Shown in pieces: positions 1 through 7,762 of a stretch of DNA of 64,000 bases (within the stretch, counting starts at the first letter, position 1; the number at the start of each line of letters is the position of its first letter). Made by a program: the position numbers and the translations under genes. The notes under the pieces are model-generated. The model searched no databases and was not told the origin of the DNA. It saw nothing but the letters and a program-made list of their open reading frames with translations. Origin of the DNA: Solwaraspora sp. WMMD792 (GTDB lineage: Bacteria; Actinomycetota; Actinomycetes; Mycobacteriales; Micromonosporaceae); the NCBI RefSeq assembly GCF_029626105.1, contig NZ_JARUBH010000009.1:4154001-4218000 (forward strand). The letters run 5' to 3'.

Positions 1-104
1 GCGACGGACGCCGGCCCGGTCGCCAGGGCAGGTGGAACGGGACAGCGGCCCGGTCGCCCGGGCCGCTGTCGACGGCGGTGGCCGCAGTGACCGGCCGGAC
101 CGGA

Positions 105-341
105 TCACCCGACCGGGGTCGGGCGCCGGTGCCGGCCGCCGCCGGACCGGGCCGCCGGGACCGCGCCGACCGTCGACGCCGGCAGCCCCGACGGTACGGC
201 GACCGGCACCCGCTCCACCTCGTGGACCGACGGTTCCCGCCGGTGCCGGCTGCCGTCACTCGGCGCGCCCCAGACCTGGGCGGCGATCGCCTCGCGCAGC
301 ACGGGCAGATCCCAGTAGTCGGAGTCGATGTCGACCAGCAT
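105..341 (-). CDS. Small hypothetical protein, possibly a frameshifted gene start
   Basis: I do not recognise this 78-residue protein. The ATG at 341 has a good ribosome site (GGAGG five bases upstream), and the first 25 or so residues (start MLVDIDSDYWDLP) look like ordinary protein. From about residue 35 the sequence becomes Arg/Pro/Gly-rich and resembles out-of-frame translation of GC-rich DNA, so the gene may be frameshifted or decayed. It lies downstream of, and on the same strand as, the DsbA-like gene, with about 150 bases between them. Confidence 0.35.
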   Translation of the reverse strand: MLVDIDSDYWDLPVLREAIAAQVWGAPSDGSRHRREPSVHEVERVPVAVPSGLPASTVGAVPAARSGGGRHRRPTPVG

Positions 342-491
342 GTTGACCTCCGATGCGTCGGTGTGGCCCGGTCTCCTACCGGGCCGGCGGGGTGAACATC
401 CTGGGCAACGACGTGGCCTGGGACGCGTCACGTGCGCCGCGCAGCGACACGCCGGGCGACGTGGAACTCGTCCCCGACACCGACGAATTGG

Positions 492-1118
492 TCAGTCGAA
501 CGTGGGATCCACCTCGCGGGACCGCTTCAGCTCGTAGAATCCCGGCGTCCCGGCGACCAGCAGCACACCGTCCCAGAGCCGCCCGGCGGCCTCGCCGCGC
601 GGCACCGGGGTGATCACCGGGCCGAAGAACGCGACCGGGCCGGCACCCTCCGGGCCCGGGGCGTGGATCACCGGCGTACCGACGTCCATCCCGACCGGGG
701 CCATCCCGGCGGCGTGGCTGGCCCGCAGCGGGCCGTCCCAGGCCGGATCGTCGGCGGCGGCGGCCAGCGCCGGGTCCAGCCCGGCCTCGGTCAACGCGGC
801 GGTGTAGAGATCCGGTCCGGTCGGCTGCTTCTCCAGGTGGATCCGGTTGCCCAGCGCGGTGTAGAGCGCCCGTACCGCAGCGTCGTCGTGGTCCTGCTGG
901 ACCGCGACGGCGACCCGGACCGCCCCCCAGGCCCCGTCGAGCAGCTTCCGGTAGCTCTCCGGCAGGTCTCGGCCCTCGTTGAGCACGGCCAGGCTCATCA
1001 CCCGGAACCGCACGTCGACCGGCCGGACCTGTTCGACCTCCAACAACCAACGTGAGGTGATCCAGGCCCACGGGCACAACGGATCGAAGTACATGTCCAC
1101 GGTCTGACGGTCGGACAT
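492..1118 (-). CDS. DsbA-family protein, mycothiol-dependent nitroreductase-like (Rv2466c type)
   Basis: A 208-residue thioredoxin-fold protein of the DsbA/FrnE class, closest in remembered sequence to the mycobacterial mycothiol-dependent nitroreductase Rv2466c. Shared landmarks are FDPLCPW near the N-terminus, WITSRW, the run VMSLAVLNE, the run SHHAGM-like SHAAGM, DVGTP (cis-Pro region) and FFGPV. The active site reads C15-P-W-A18, so the second cysteine of the CPWC motif is replaced by alanine. That leaves one thiol, which suits a monothiol mechanism or a non-redox role. The ATG at 1118 follows an AGGGGGAG ribosome site. The gene is divergent from pepN with a 212-base gap. It is probably cytoplasmic, as no signal peptide is seen. 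Confidence 0.85.
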   Translation of the reverse strand: MSDRQTVDMYFDPLCPWAWITSRWLLEVEQVRPVDVRFRVMSLAVLNEGRDLPESYRKLLDGAWGAVRVAVAVQQDHDDAAVRALYTALGNRIHLEKQPTGPDLYTAALTEAGLDPALAAAADDPAWDGPLRASHAAGMAPVGMDVGTPVIHAPGPEGAGPVAFFGPVITPVPRGEAAGRLWDGVLLVAGTPGFYELKRSREVDPTFD

Positions 1119-1330
1119 CAGACTCCCCCTCTTTTTCGTCCGGCGGCTGTCCGCCGCCATTGTCCGGGTCACCTCGCCAGATACCGCCCCAACCCACCAA
1201 GTCCAGGATCTGGGCCGGCCTCGCCAGGCCCCCACGACGTGAAAGACTTGGCCGAACGGGGTCATTCCCAGCTGTCCCCGACGCCGCCGACGTCGACGTC
1301 GGCGGTTGAACGATTGGACGGAGGCACACG

Positions 1331-3892
1331 GTGGCTGGAGTGCGCAATCTGACCCAGGTCGAGGCGGCCGAACGCGCCCGCCTGCTCGACGTGACCGGGT
1401 ATGACATCCACCTCGACCTGTCCGCCGCCGGCAGCGCAACGGACAACCGGGTGTTCCGCTCGACGACAACGGTCACCTTCCGTTGCGCCGAGCCCGGAGC
1501 CAGCACGTTCATCGAGGTGGCGGCGGACCAGCTGCACTCGGCGACGCTGAACGGCCAGCGACTCGACCCGTCCGGTTGGTCGGCCGAGTCCGGGCTGGCC
1601 CTGCCGGACCTGGCTGCGGAGAACACGCTGGTCGTCGAGGCCGACTTCATCTACTCGGCCAGCGGGCAGGGGCTGCACCGCAGCGTCGACCCGGTCGACG
1701 GCGAGACCTACCTGTACAGCCAGTTCGAGACCGCCGACGCGCAGCGGGTGTACGCCTGCTTCGACCAGCCGGATCTGAAGAGCGTCTACACCTGGCACGC
1801 CGTCGTACCGGCCCACTGGCGGGTCATCTCGAACATGCCGGTGGCCGCCGAGGAGCCGGCCGGGCCGGACGCCAAAACCGTCCACTTCGCCGAGTCGGCC
1901 CGGATGAGCACCTACATCACCGCGCTGTGCGCCGGCCCGTACCACGAGGTGCGACGCAGCCACGACGGCGTCGACCTGGGCTACTTCTGCCGGGCCAGCA
2001 TGGCCGAGCACCTCGACGTCGACGATCTGCACCTGATCACCGCGCAGGGTTTCGACTTCTTCCAGGACCAGTTCGGGGTCCGCTACCCGCTGCCCAAATA
2101 CGACCAGATCTGGGTGCCGGACTTCAACGCCGGCGCGATGGAGAACTTCGGCGCGGTCACCCACGCCGAGGCGCACTACATCTTCCGTTCCCAGGTGACC
2201 GACTTCGAGTACGAGCAGCGGGCCAACACCGTGCTGCACGAGCTGGCCCACATGTGGTTCGGCAACCTGGTGACCATGCGCTGGTGGAACGACCTGTGGC
2301 TGAACGAGTCGTTCGCCGAATGGGCCAGCCACTGGTGCAACTCGGAGGCGACCCGGTTCACCGACGCCTGGACCACCTTCCTGTCGGTCCGCAAGAACTG
2401 GGGATACCGGCAGGACCAGCTCTCCTCCACCCATCCGGTCTACTGTGAGATGCCGGACCTGGAGGCGGTCGAGGTCAACTTCGACGGCATCACGTACGCC
2501 AAGGGCGCCAGCGTGCTCAAGCAGCTCGTCGCGTACGTCGGGTTGGAGCCCTTCCTCGCCGGTCTGCGGACCTATTTCCAGCGGCACGCATGGGGCAACG
2601 CCACCTTCGACGACCTGCTCTCCGAGCTGGAGACCGCCTCCGGCCGGGAGCTGCGCAAGTTCGCCGCCCAGTGGTTGGAGACCGCCCAGGTCAACACGCT
2701 GCGGCCGGAGCTGTCGGTCGGCCCGGACGGCACCTACCAGCAGGTCACGGTGCTTCAGGAGGCACCGGCCGGGCACCCGACGCTGCGTACCCACCGGATC
2801 GGGGTCGGCCTCTACGACCTGGTCGACGGTCGGCTGGTCCGCCGGCACCGGGCCGAGGTCGACATCAGCGGCGAGCGCGCCGAGCTGGTCGGCCTGGCCG
2901 GGCTGCCCGCCGCCGACGTGCTGCTGCTCAACGACGACGATCTGAGCTACACCAAGCTGCGGCTCGACCCGGCGTCGATGGCCAACGTGGTGCAGCACAT
3001 CAGCGCGTTCGAGTCGTCGCTGGCGCGGGCGCTGTGCTGGGCGGCGGCCTGGGACATGGTCCGGGACGGGGAGCTCGCCGCCCGCGACTACGTCGCCCTG
3101 GTGCTCACCGGGCTGCCCAACGAGACCGACATCAACCTGGTGACCGCGACCCTGCGGCAGGCCACCAACACGCTGACGTTCTACGCCGAGCCGGGCTGGG
3201 CGGCGCAGGGCTGGGCCGACCTGGCTCGGACGGCCCGGGCGGCGCTGCAGGCGGCGGAGCCGGGCAGCGGTTTCCAGCTGGCCTGGGCGCGCAGCTACGC
3301 CACGGCGGCCCGCTCCGACGGCGACCTGGCGGTGCTGCGTGGCTGGCTCGACGGGGCAGACGTGGTGCCGGGGCTGACCATCGACACCGAGCTGCGCTGG
3401 ACGGTGTTGCAGTCGTTGGCCGCCAACGGCGCCGCCACCGGCGAGCAGATCGACGCGGAGCTGGCCCGGGACCGGACCGCCAGCGGTGAGCGGGAGGCAG
3501 CCCTGGCCCGCGCCCTGCTGCCGGACCCGGCCAACAAGGCCGCCATCTGGGCCAAGCTGACCGGGCCGGACAGCCTGCCGAACTGGCAGCACCGGGCGTT
3601 GCTGCAGGGTTTCCAGCACTCGACGCAGGTGGAGCTGACCGAGCCGTACCGGACGGCGTACTTCGACGTGTTGGGCCGGATCTGGGCCACCCGGGACAGC
3701 GAGCCGGCGCAGGAGTTCGTCATGCTGGCCTACCCGGCGTACCTGGTCTCCCAGGAGACGGTCGACGCGACGGACGAGTGGCTGGCCGGCGAGGGTCACC
3801 CGGCTCCGCTGCGCCGGCTGGTCGCTGAGGGCCGCGACGGGGTGGTCCGGGCGTTGACCGCGCGGGCCACCGACACGGCCGCCGCCAGCTGA
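1331..3892 (+). CDS. pepN: Aminopeptidase N (M1 family zinc metallopeptidase)
   Basis: An 853-residue M1 aminopeptidase that removes N-terminal residues from peptides in the cytoplasm. The substrate-binding GAMENFG motif is at residues 268-274 and the zinc site HELAH at 303-307, with the third ligand Glu326 in WLNESFAEW. The N-terminal beta domain, the thermolysin-like core and the C-terminal helical domain (ERAP1-like) are all present, and the length matches actinobacterial PepN. The GTG start at 1331 follows GGAGG. It is monocistronic and is followed by a long hairpin. Confidence 0.97.
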   Translation: MAGVRNLTQVEAAERARLLDVTGYDIHLDLSAAGSATDNRVFRSTTTVTFRCAEPGASTFIEVAADQLHSATLNGQRLDPSGWSAESGLALPDLAAENTLVVEADFIYSASGQGLHRSVDPVDGETYLYSQFETADAQRVYACFDQPDLKSVYTWHAVVPAHWRVISNMPVAAEEPAGPDAKTVHFAESARMSTYITALCAGPYHEVRRSHDGVDLGYFCRASMAEHLDVDDLHLITAQGFDFFQDQFGVRYPLPKYDQIWVPDFNAGAMENFGAVTHAEAHYIFRSQVTDFEYEQRANTVLHELAHMWFGNLVTMRWWNDLWLNESFAEWASHWCNSEATRFTDAWTTFLSVRKNWGYRQDQLSSTHPVYCEMPDLEAVEVNFDGITYAKGASVLKQLVAYVGLEPFLAGLRTYFQRHAWGNATFDDLLSELETASGRELRKFAAQWLETAQVNTLRPELSVGPDGTYQQVTVLQEAPAGHPTLRTHRIGVGLYDLVDGRLVRRHRAEVDISGERAELVGLAGLPAADVLLLNDDDLSYTKLRLDPASMANVVQHISAFESSLARALCWAAAWDMVRDGELAARDYVALVLTGLPNETDINLVTATLRQATNTLTFYAEPGWAAQGWADLARTARAALQAAEPGSGFQLAWARSYATAARSDGDLAVLRGWLDGADVVPGLTIDTELRWTVLQSLAANGAATGEQIDAELARDRTASGEREAALARALLPDPANKAAIWAKLTGPDSLPNWQHRALLQGFQHSTQVELTEPYRTAYFDVLGRIWATRDSEPAQEFVMLAYPAYLVSQETVDATDEWLAGEGHPAPLRRLVAEGRDGVVRALTARATDTAAAS

Positions 3893-3912
3893 GCGACTCC
3901 CGCGCCAGCCGC

Positions 3913-3975
3913 CATCGAGGTGAGGCTGAGACACCCTACGACGCAGATTTAAGGTGTCTCAGCCTCACCTCGATG
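3913..3975. terminator. Perfect 23-bp inverted repeat after pepN
   Basis: Arms at 3913-3935 and 3953-3975 are perfect reverse complements (catcgaggtg...gacacc and its complement), separated by a 17-base AT-richer loop containing gatttaa. It starts 20 bases after the pepN stop. The position suits a transcription terminator, though no U-tract follows. The perfection and the decayed GntR gene next to it also allow a remnant of a small mobile element. Confidence 0.7.
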
Positions 3976-4036
3976 CGGCTCTCCGGCTCGTCTGGCTCAG
4001 CCGACGCGCAGTGCGGCCACGGCTACCGGTTCACGC

Positions 4037-4220
4037 GTGGCGGCGGAGGCGCCAGCCGGTTCTGCACGCGAAGCCGGTAGATGGCGGCCTCACCGCCAAC
4101 TCGCGGACCTGCTTCGCGCCCAGATCGAAGCCGGAGAGCTACCGCCGGGCCGGCCGATCCCGAGCGTCGTCCAGCTTCAGCAGCGGTACGGGCTCGCCCG
4201 AGAAACCGTGCGACGACGGA
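4037..4220 (+). pseudogene. GntR-family regulator remnant (winged-helix part only)
   Basis: From the GTG at 4037 the translation contains a clear GntR DNA-binding segment: HRQLADLLRAQIEAGELPPG, followed by PSVVQLQQRYGLARETVRR, the recognition helix. After that point (about 4215) the reading frame gives unrelated Ser/Arg-rich residues and runs antisense into the TetR gene. The rest of the winged helix and any effector domain are missing. I read it as a truncated pseudogene lying between a long inverted repeat and the TetR gene. Confidence 0.6.
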
Positions 4221-4303
4221 GCCGATCACGGCCGGCGGTCGGCGGATCAACTTCGGCACCCGATCGTGTGTCCAGCGACCATCCGCGCAGTGCTGGTCGC
4301 CGG

Positions 4304-4900
4304 TCATGCGTGCCGGCTCTTGCGGGCGATCATGCCGACGAGGGTGTCGGTGAGGTCTTCGGCGGAGACGCCACCCCATTTGGGGTCGGTGAGCTGACCA
4401 CTGGCCGCCAGGCCGGCAATCCCGTTCGCGCTGCTGATGAGCAGGGCCGCGTACCGGCGGGCGTCCTGCTCTCCCACCAGGTCGGCCACGACGGCGAGAA
4501 ACTCGGTCTGACTGTGCTGGGCGGCACGGGCGAGTGCGGTGGGGTCGCCGGACGGGTTGCTGAACATGAGCTTGTAGAGGTGCGGCTGAGAGCGGCCGAT
4601 GTCGATGAGAGCGAGGAGGCCGGCGCGTAGTTTGTCGGCAGGCGACAGGCCCGGATCCGCGCGAAGGGTTTGCATGCGGTCGCCGAGAGTGTCCCAGGCC
4701 CGGCTCCCGACGGCGATCAGCAGGCTTTCCTTGTCCGGGAAGTGCCGGTAGGGCGCTCCCCGAGTCACCCCGGCACGCGCTCCCACCGCGCGCAACGTCA
4801 CGGCCTCGAGGCCGCCGGAATCAAGCAGGTCAGCGGCCGCAGCCAGCAGGGCACGGCGCGTGGCGGCGGCGGACTCGGCGCGGCTGGACACGCGGACCAT
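4304..4900 (-). CDS. TetR-family transcriptional regulator
   Basis: A 198-residue repressor with an N-terminal helix-turn-helix (about residues 13-58, including the run LRAVGARAGVTRGAPYRHF) and a C-terminal effector domain of the WHG type (…LYKLMFSNP…). It is divergent from the SDR gene with only 72 bases between the starts. Two copies of a TGACAACGTCATC-type palindrome lie in that gap, so it very likely controls the SDR and itself. The ATG at 4900 is chosen; an in-frame TTG lies three codons upstream. Confidence 0.9.
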   Translation of the reverse strand: MVRVSSRAESAAATRRALLAAAADLLDSGGLEAVTLRAVGARAGVTRGAPYRHFPDKESLLIAVGSRAWDTLGDRMQTLRADPGLSPADKLRAGLLALIDIGRSQPHLYKLMFSNPSGDPTALARAAQHSQTEFLAVVADLVGEQDARRYAALLISSANGIAGLAASGQLTDPKWGGVSAEDLTDTLVGMIARKSRHA

Positions 4901-4936
4901 CCTAGCCAACTTGCGATGACTAAGTCACTCGATACA

Positions 4937-4986
4937 GTTGACAACGTCATCTCAACGTCGGACACTCGGAAGATGACAACGTCATC
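4937..4986. promoter_or_regulatory. Paired TetR-type operators and promoter of the SDR gene
   Basis: A perfect palindrome gatgac-aac-gtcatc spans 4972-4986 and includes the SDR start codon (4973). A near copy, gttgac-aac-gtcatc, spans 4937-4951 and contains a TTGACA -35 hexamer (4938-4943), with a weak -10 (gacact, 4961-4966) 17 bases on. The spacing between the two palindromes is 35 bases. Repressor bound here would block both the promoter and the SDR translation start region. Confidence 0.65.
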
Positions 4987-5875
4987 TGAAACTCAGGAAC
5001 TTGTGGTCGTGAGCGGGGCCTCGACCGGCATGGGCGCGGCCACCGCGCGGGAACTGGCCCGCCGCGGCTTCCACGTCCTCGCCGGCGTACGACGCGACAG
5101 CGACGGGATGTCCCTGCGAACTGAGGGCATCGAGCCGGTGATCCTCGACATCACCGACCCCGACCACGTCGCCGCGCTCACCGCACGCGTCGATCAGGAC
5201 CTGCGGCCGCTGCGGGCGCTGGTCAACAACGCCGGCATCCCTGGCGCCGGCCCGGTCGAAGTGACGCCGCTCAGCGAATGGCGGCGGATCTTCGAGGTGA
5301 ACCTCTTCGGCCACGTCGCCGTCACCCAGGCCCTGCTTCCCGCGCTGCTACGCGGCAAGGGACGCGTCGTCAACATCACCTCCCTCAACGGCAGAATCTC
5401 CATGGCCGGCTATGGACCGTATGCCGCCAGCAAATTCGCGATGGAGGCGGTGAGCGACGCGTTGCGCAACGAGTTGGCCCCCCATGGCGTGCAGGTGGTG
5501 GTGGTCGAACCGGGCGGCGTCAAAACCGAGATGTCCCGCGTCGGCCTCGCCGCCCTCAGCCGCCTCGACGATGGGATGACGCCCGAGCAGAACGCGCGCT
5601 ACGGGACTCTGATGCAGGCAATACCCTCCCACGTGGCCGCGTTCACCAAGGCCGGCGTGACCTCCGAGGTGGCCGCGAAGAGGATCGCCAAGGCAGTGAC
5701 CGACGGCAGGCCCCGCACCCGCTACACCATCGGCGCGACGGCTGCCTTTCTCATCCTGGCTTCCCGCATCCTTCCCGACCGGGTGCTCGACCGGATGACC
5801 ACCTCGGACCTGCGCAGGCACTACCCGGCCAAGGCCCGTGGCCGGACGACTGCGGCACCCGCTTCGAGACGCTGA
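4973..5875 (+). CDS. Short-chain dehydrogenase/reductase (classical SDR)
   Basis: A 300-residue NAD(P)-dependent oxidoreductase. The Rossmann motif SGASTGMG is at about residues 14-21, NNAG at 85-88, and the catalytic residues are Ser137, Tyr150 and Lys154 (YAASK). The C-terminus (residues 250-300) is longer than in minimal SDRs. Such proteins are often called oxidoreductases of unknown substrate. The ATG at 4973 is chosen because the next upstream in-frame starts lie inside the promoter. Control by the divergent TetR gene is inferred. The substrate cannot be told from the sequence. Confidence 0.92.
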   Translation: MTTSSETQELVVVSGASTGMGAATARELARRGFHVLAGVRRDSDGMSLRTEGIEPVILDITDPDHVAALTARVDQDLRPLRALVNNAGIPGAGPVEVTPLSEWRRIFEVNLFGHVAVTQALLPALLRGKGRVVNITSLNGRISMAGYGPYAASKFAMEAVSDALRNELAPHGVQVVVVEPGGVKTEMSRVGLAALSRLDDGMTPEQNARYGTLMQAIPSHVAAFTKAGVTSEVAAKRIAKAVTDGRPRTRYTIGATAAFLILASRILPDRVLDRMTTSDLRRHYPAKARGRTTAAPASRR

Positions 5876-5957
5876 AAGGCAACGGCGGCTCAGCCGCAGG
5901 GGGTGATCCGGGGCGGTTCGGCGGACGTGGTACGCGGACCTGGCCGACGCTGGGGGC

Positions 5958-6992
5958 ATGCGTGCCATCCAACTCACCGCGCCCGGCACCCTCGAGCTCG
6001 TCGACGTGCCGACACCGAAGCCCGGCCCGGGCGAGATCCTGCTGGCCACGGCGGCGGTCGGCGCCTGCCACTCGGACCTGCACATCCTCGACGCGCCCGC
6101 CGGGGTCTTCCCGACCCCGATGACCATCGGCCACGAGATCGCCGGCCGGGTCGCCCAACTCGGTCCGGGGGTCACCGGATGGGCCGAAGGGGACACCGCG
6201 GCGGTGTACGGGATCATCGGCTGCGGGCGCTGCCGGGCCTGCCTGCGCGGGCTGGAGAACCAGTGCCGCACCGTACCGGTCGGCGGGGTCGGCATCAGCC
6301 GCGACGGCGGACTCGCCGACCACGTGGTGGTGCCGGCGGACCGGCTGCTGCCGCTCGGCGGGCTGGACCCGGTGCAGGCGGCACCGCTGACCGACGCCGG
6401 GCTCACCCCGTACCATGCGATCTCCCTCAGCCGGGACGCGCTGCGGCCCGGCACCCACGCGGTGGTGATCGGCGTCGGCGGCCTCGGCCACATGGCGGTG
6501 CAGATCCTGGCGGTGACCACCGCCGTCACGATCATCGCGGTGGACACCAGCGACGCCGCGCTACGGCTGGCCAAACGGATGGGCGCGCACCACACCGTGC
6601 AGGCCGGTCCGGCAGCGGTCGACCAGATCCGTGAGCTCACCGGCCCGGCCCCGGACGGTGCCGACGTGGTGCTCGACTTCGTCTGCGTGGACGCCACCCT
6701 GGACACCGCCCGGCAGGTGGTGTCCACCGGCGGTCACCTGACGATGGTCGGCCTGGGCGGCGGTACGCTGCGGATCGCGGCGACCGTCGAAGGCCCGCCG
6801 CCGGTGCCGATGGAGACCACCGCGGTCATCCCGTTCTGGGGCACCCGCGCCGAACTAACCGAGGTGATCGCCCTCGGCCGCCAGGGCCTGCTCCGCGCCG
6901 AGGTGCAGACCTTCCCGCTGACCGAGGCGGTGCAGGCGTACCAGCAGTTGCGGGACGGGAAGATCCACGGCCGCGCCGTGCTGGTCCCCTGA
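5958..6992 (+). CDS. Zinc-dependent alcohol dehydrogenase
   Basis: A 344-residue medium-chain dehydrogenase. Catalytic zinc ligands are Cys37 and His59-Glu60 (GHE), with Asp146 at the position often held by Cys. The structural zinc has four cysteines (C89, C92, C95, C103), and the NAD(P)-binding motif is GVGGLG at 172-177. It is likely to oxidise or reduce a small alcohol/aldehyde with NAD(P). It lies 82 bases after the SDR on the same strand, so co-transcription is possible, although no shared pathway is evident. Confidence 0.93.
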   Translation: MRAIQLTAPGTLELVDVPTPKPGPGEILLATAAVGACHSDLHILDAPAGVFPTPMTIGHEIAGRVAQLGPGVTGWAEGDTAAVYGIIGCGRCRACLRGLENQCRTVPVGGVGISRDGGLADHVVVPADRLLPLGGLDPVQAAPLTDAGLTPYHAISLSRDALRPGTHAVVIGVGGLGHMAVQILAVTTAVTIIAVDTSDAALRLAKRMGAHHTVQAGPAAVDQIRELTGPAPDGADVVLDFVCVDATLDTARQVVSTGGHLTMVGLGGGTLRIAATVEGPPPVPMETTAVIPFWGTRAELTEVIALGRQGLLRAEVQTFPLTEAVQAYQQLRDGKIHGRAVLVP

Positions 6993-7033
6993 CCAGGCGA
7001 CGGTGACTGGGAGATCCGGTAAGGCTGGATCTG

Positions 7034-7453
7034 TCAGGCGCGGCCGGCTCGCGACGCCAGCTGGTCGATCCCGCTGACCAGGCCGCCGGCCAGGTCACCG
7101 CCGCCGAAAGAGGCCACCATGGACAGCGCGGCGAGCTTCGCGTCCCGGTCCGGGATCCGCTTACGGGCCTCGGCGCCGGTGACGACCTCCAGCACCCGCT
7201 GATTCGGCGACACGGCGATGAGCACCGCGTCGTCCGGGTCGGTGAGCTGCCGGTGCAGCGTCACCGCGTACTCCCGGGTCGGCTCCTCCAGCTCACCGAC
7301 GTAGATGCTGAACGCCAGCCCGGTGGCCGAGTCGGCCAGCCGCAACGCCTCGTCGAGCCGGAGCAGCTGCCGGGTGCCGAACGGCCCCGGCAGGGTAGCG
7401 CTCGTCCGGGTGGACTCGCTGGACTGCTCGTGGGCCTGCTCACCAACGGTCAC
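7034..7453 (-). CDS. DUF5130-type actinobacterial protein (TPM-like)
   Basis: A 139-residue soluble protein of the actinobacterial DUF5130 group. The core (LADSATGLAFSIYVGELE, then DDAVLIAVSPNQRVLEVVTG) resembles TPM-phosphatase folds, and the C-terminus carries a Gly-rich run (ASFGGGDLAGGL). Function is unknown. The GTG at 7453 follows GGGAGG and overlaps the end of the upstream membrane gene by 14 bases, so the two are translationally linked. Confidence 0.75.
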   Translation of the reverse strand: MTVGEQAHEQSSESTRTSATLPGPFGTRQLLRLDEALRLADSATGLAFSIYVGELEEPTREYAVTLHRQLTDPDDAVLIAVSPNQRVLEVVTGAEARKRIPDRDAKLAALSMVASFGGGDLAGGLVSGIDQLASRAGRA

Positions 7454-7730
7454 TTGCGCCTCCCGTCGCGCCCGGACGCGGCTGCCCGCCGCCGAGGTTG
7501 GTCGACTCGATCGCCGTCGGCTCGGTGCCGGCCGGCAGCGCCGCCGCCGGGGTCCCGGTGGACCGGTCGCCGGACGAGACGTACCAGACCGGGCTGAAGT
7601 CGAACTGCCGGCCGGGCCGGTAGCGGCGGTCCGCGCCGCCACGCCCGCCGATCATCGCCAGACCGGCCACCACGAGCACGATGACCGCCGGGATCACGAC
7701 GAAGAAGAGCACCGTGTTGGTAACAGACAA
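7440..7730 (-). CDS. Small membrane protein, likely aa3 oxidase accessory subunit CtaJ
   Basis: A 96-residue protein with one N-terminal transmembrane helix (about residues 5-25, NTVLFFVVIPAVIVLVVAGL) and a conserved-looking segment YRPGRQFDFSPVWYVS, followed by a disordered tail. This layout matches my memory of the actinobacterial aa3-type cytochrome oxidase subunit CtaJ family. The TTG at 7730 is preferred because it gives the typical MSVT start and has an upstream GGGGGG; a further TTG lies at 7757. It overlaps the DUF5130 gene downstream. Confidence 0.6.
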   Translation of the reverse strand: MSVTNTVLFFVVIPAVIVLVVAGLAMIGGRGGADRRYRPGRQFDFSPVWYVSSGDRSTGTPAAALPAGTEPTAIESTNLGGGQPRPGATGGASDRW

Positions 7731-7762
7731 TCTCAACGCCCCCCGGCATCGGTTCAAGGGAC

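Noticed and set aside
363-515. Plus-strand fragment VSYRAGGVNILGNDVAWDAS...SRTWD
   Set aside because: It looks protein-like over 45 residues but has no start, no ribosome site, ends in low-complexity sequence and partly opposes the DsbA-like gene. It may be a gene remnant, but no family can be named.
1262-3934. 890-residue open frame on the minus strand opposite pepN
   Set aside because: Its composition (Arg/Gly/Val/Gln-rich, no family motif) is that of the antisense shadow of a high-GC gene; pepN is clearly the real gene.
7011-7031. Weak hairpin agatcc...ggatct between the alcohol dehydrogenase and DUF5130 genes
   Set aside because: Only six base pairs with a nine-base loop; not enough to call a terminator.
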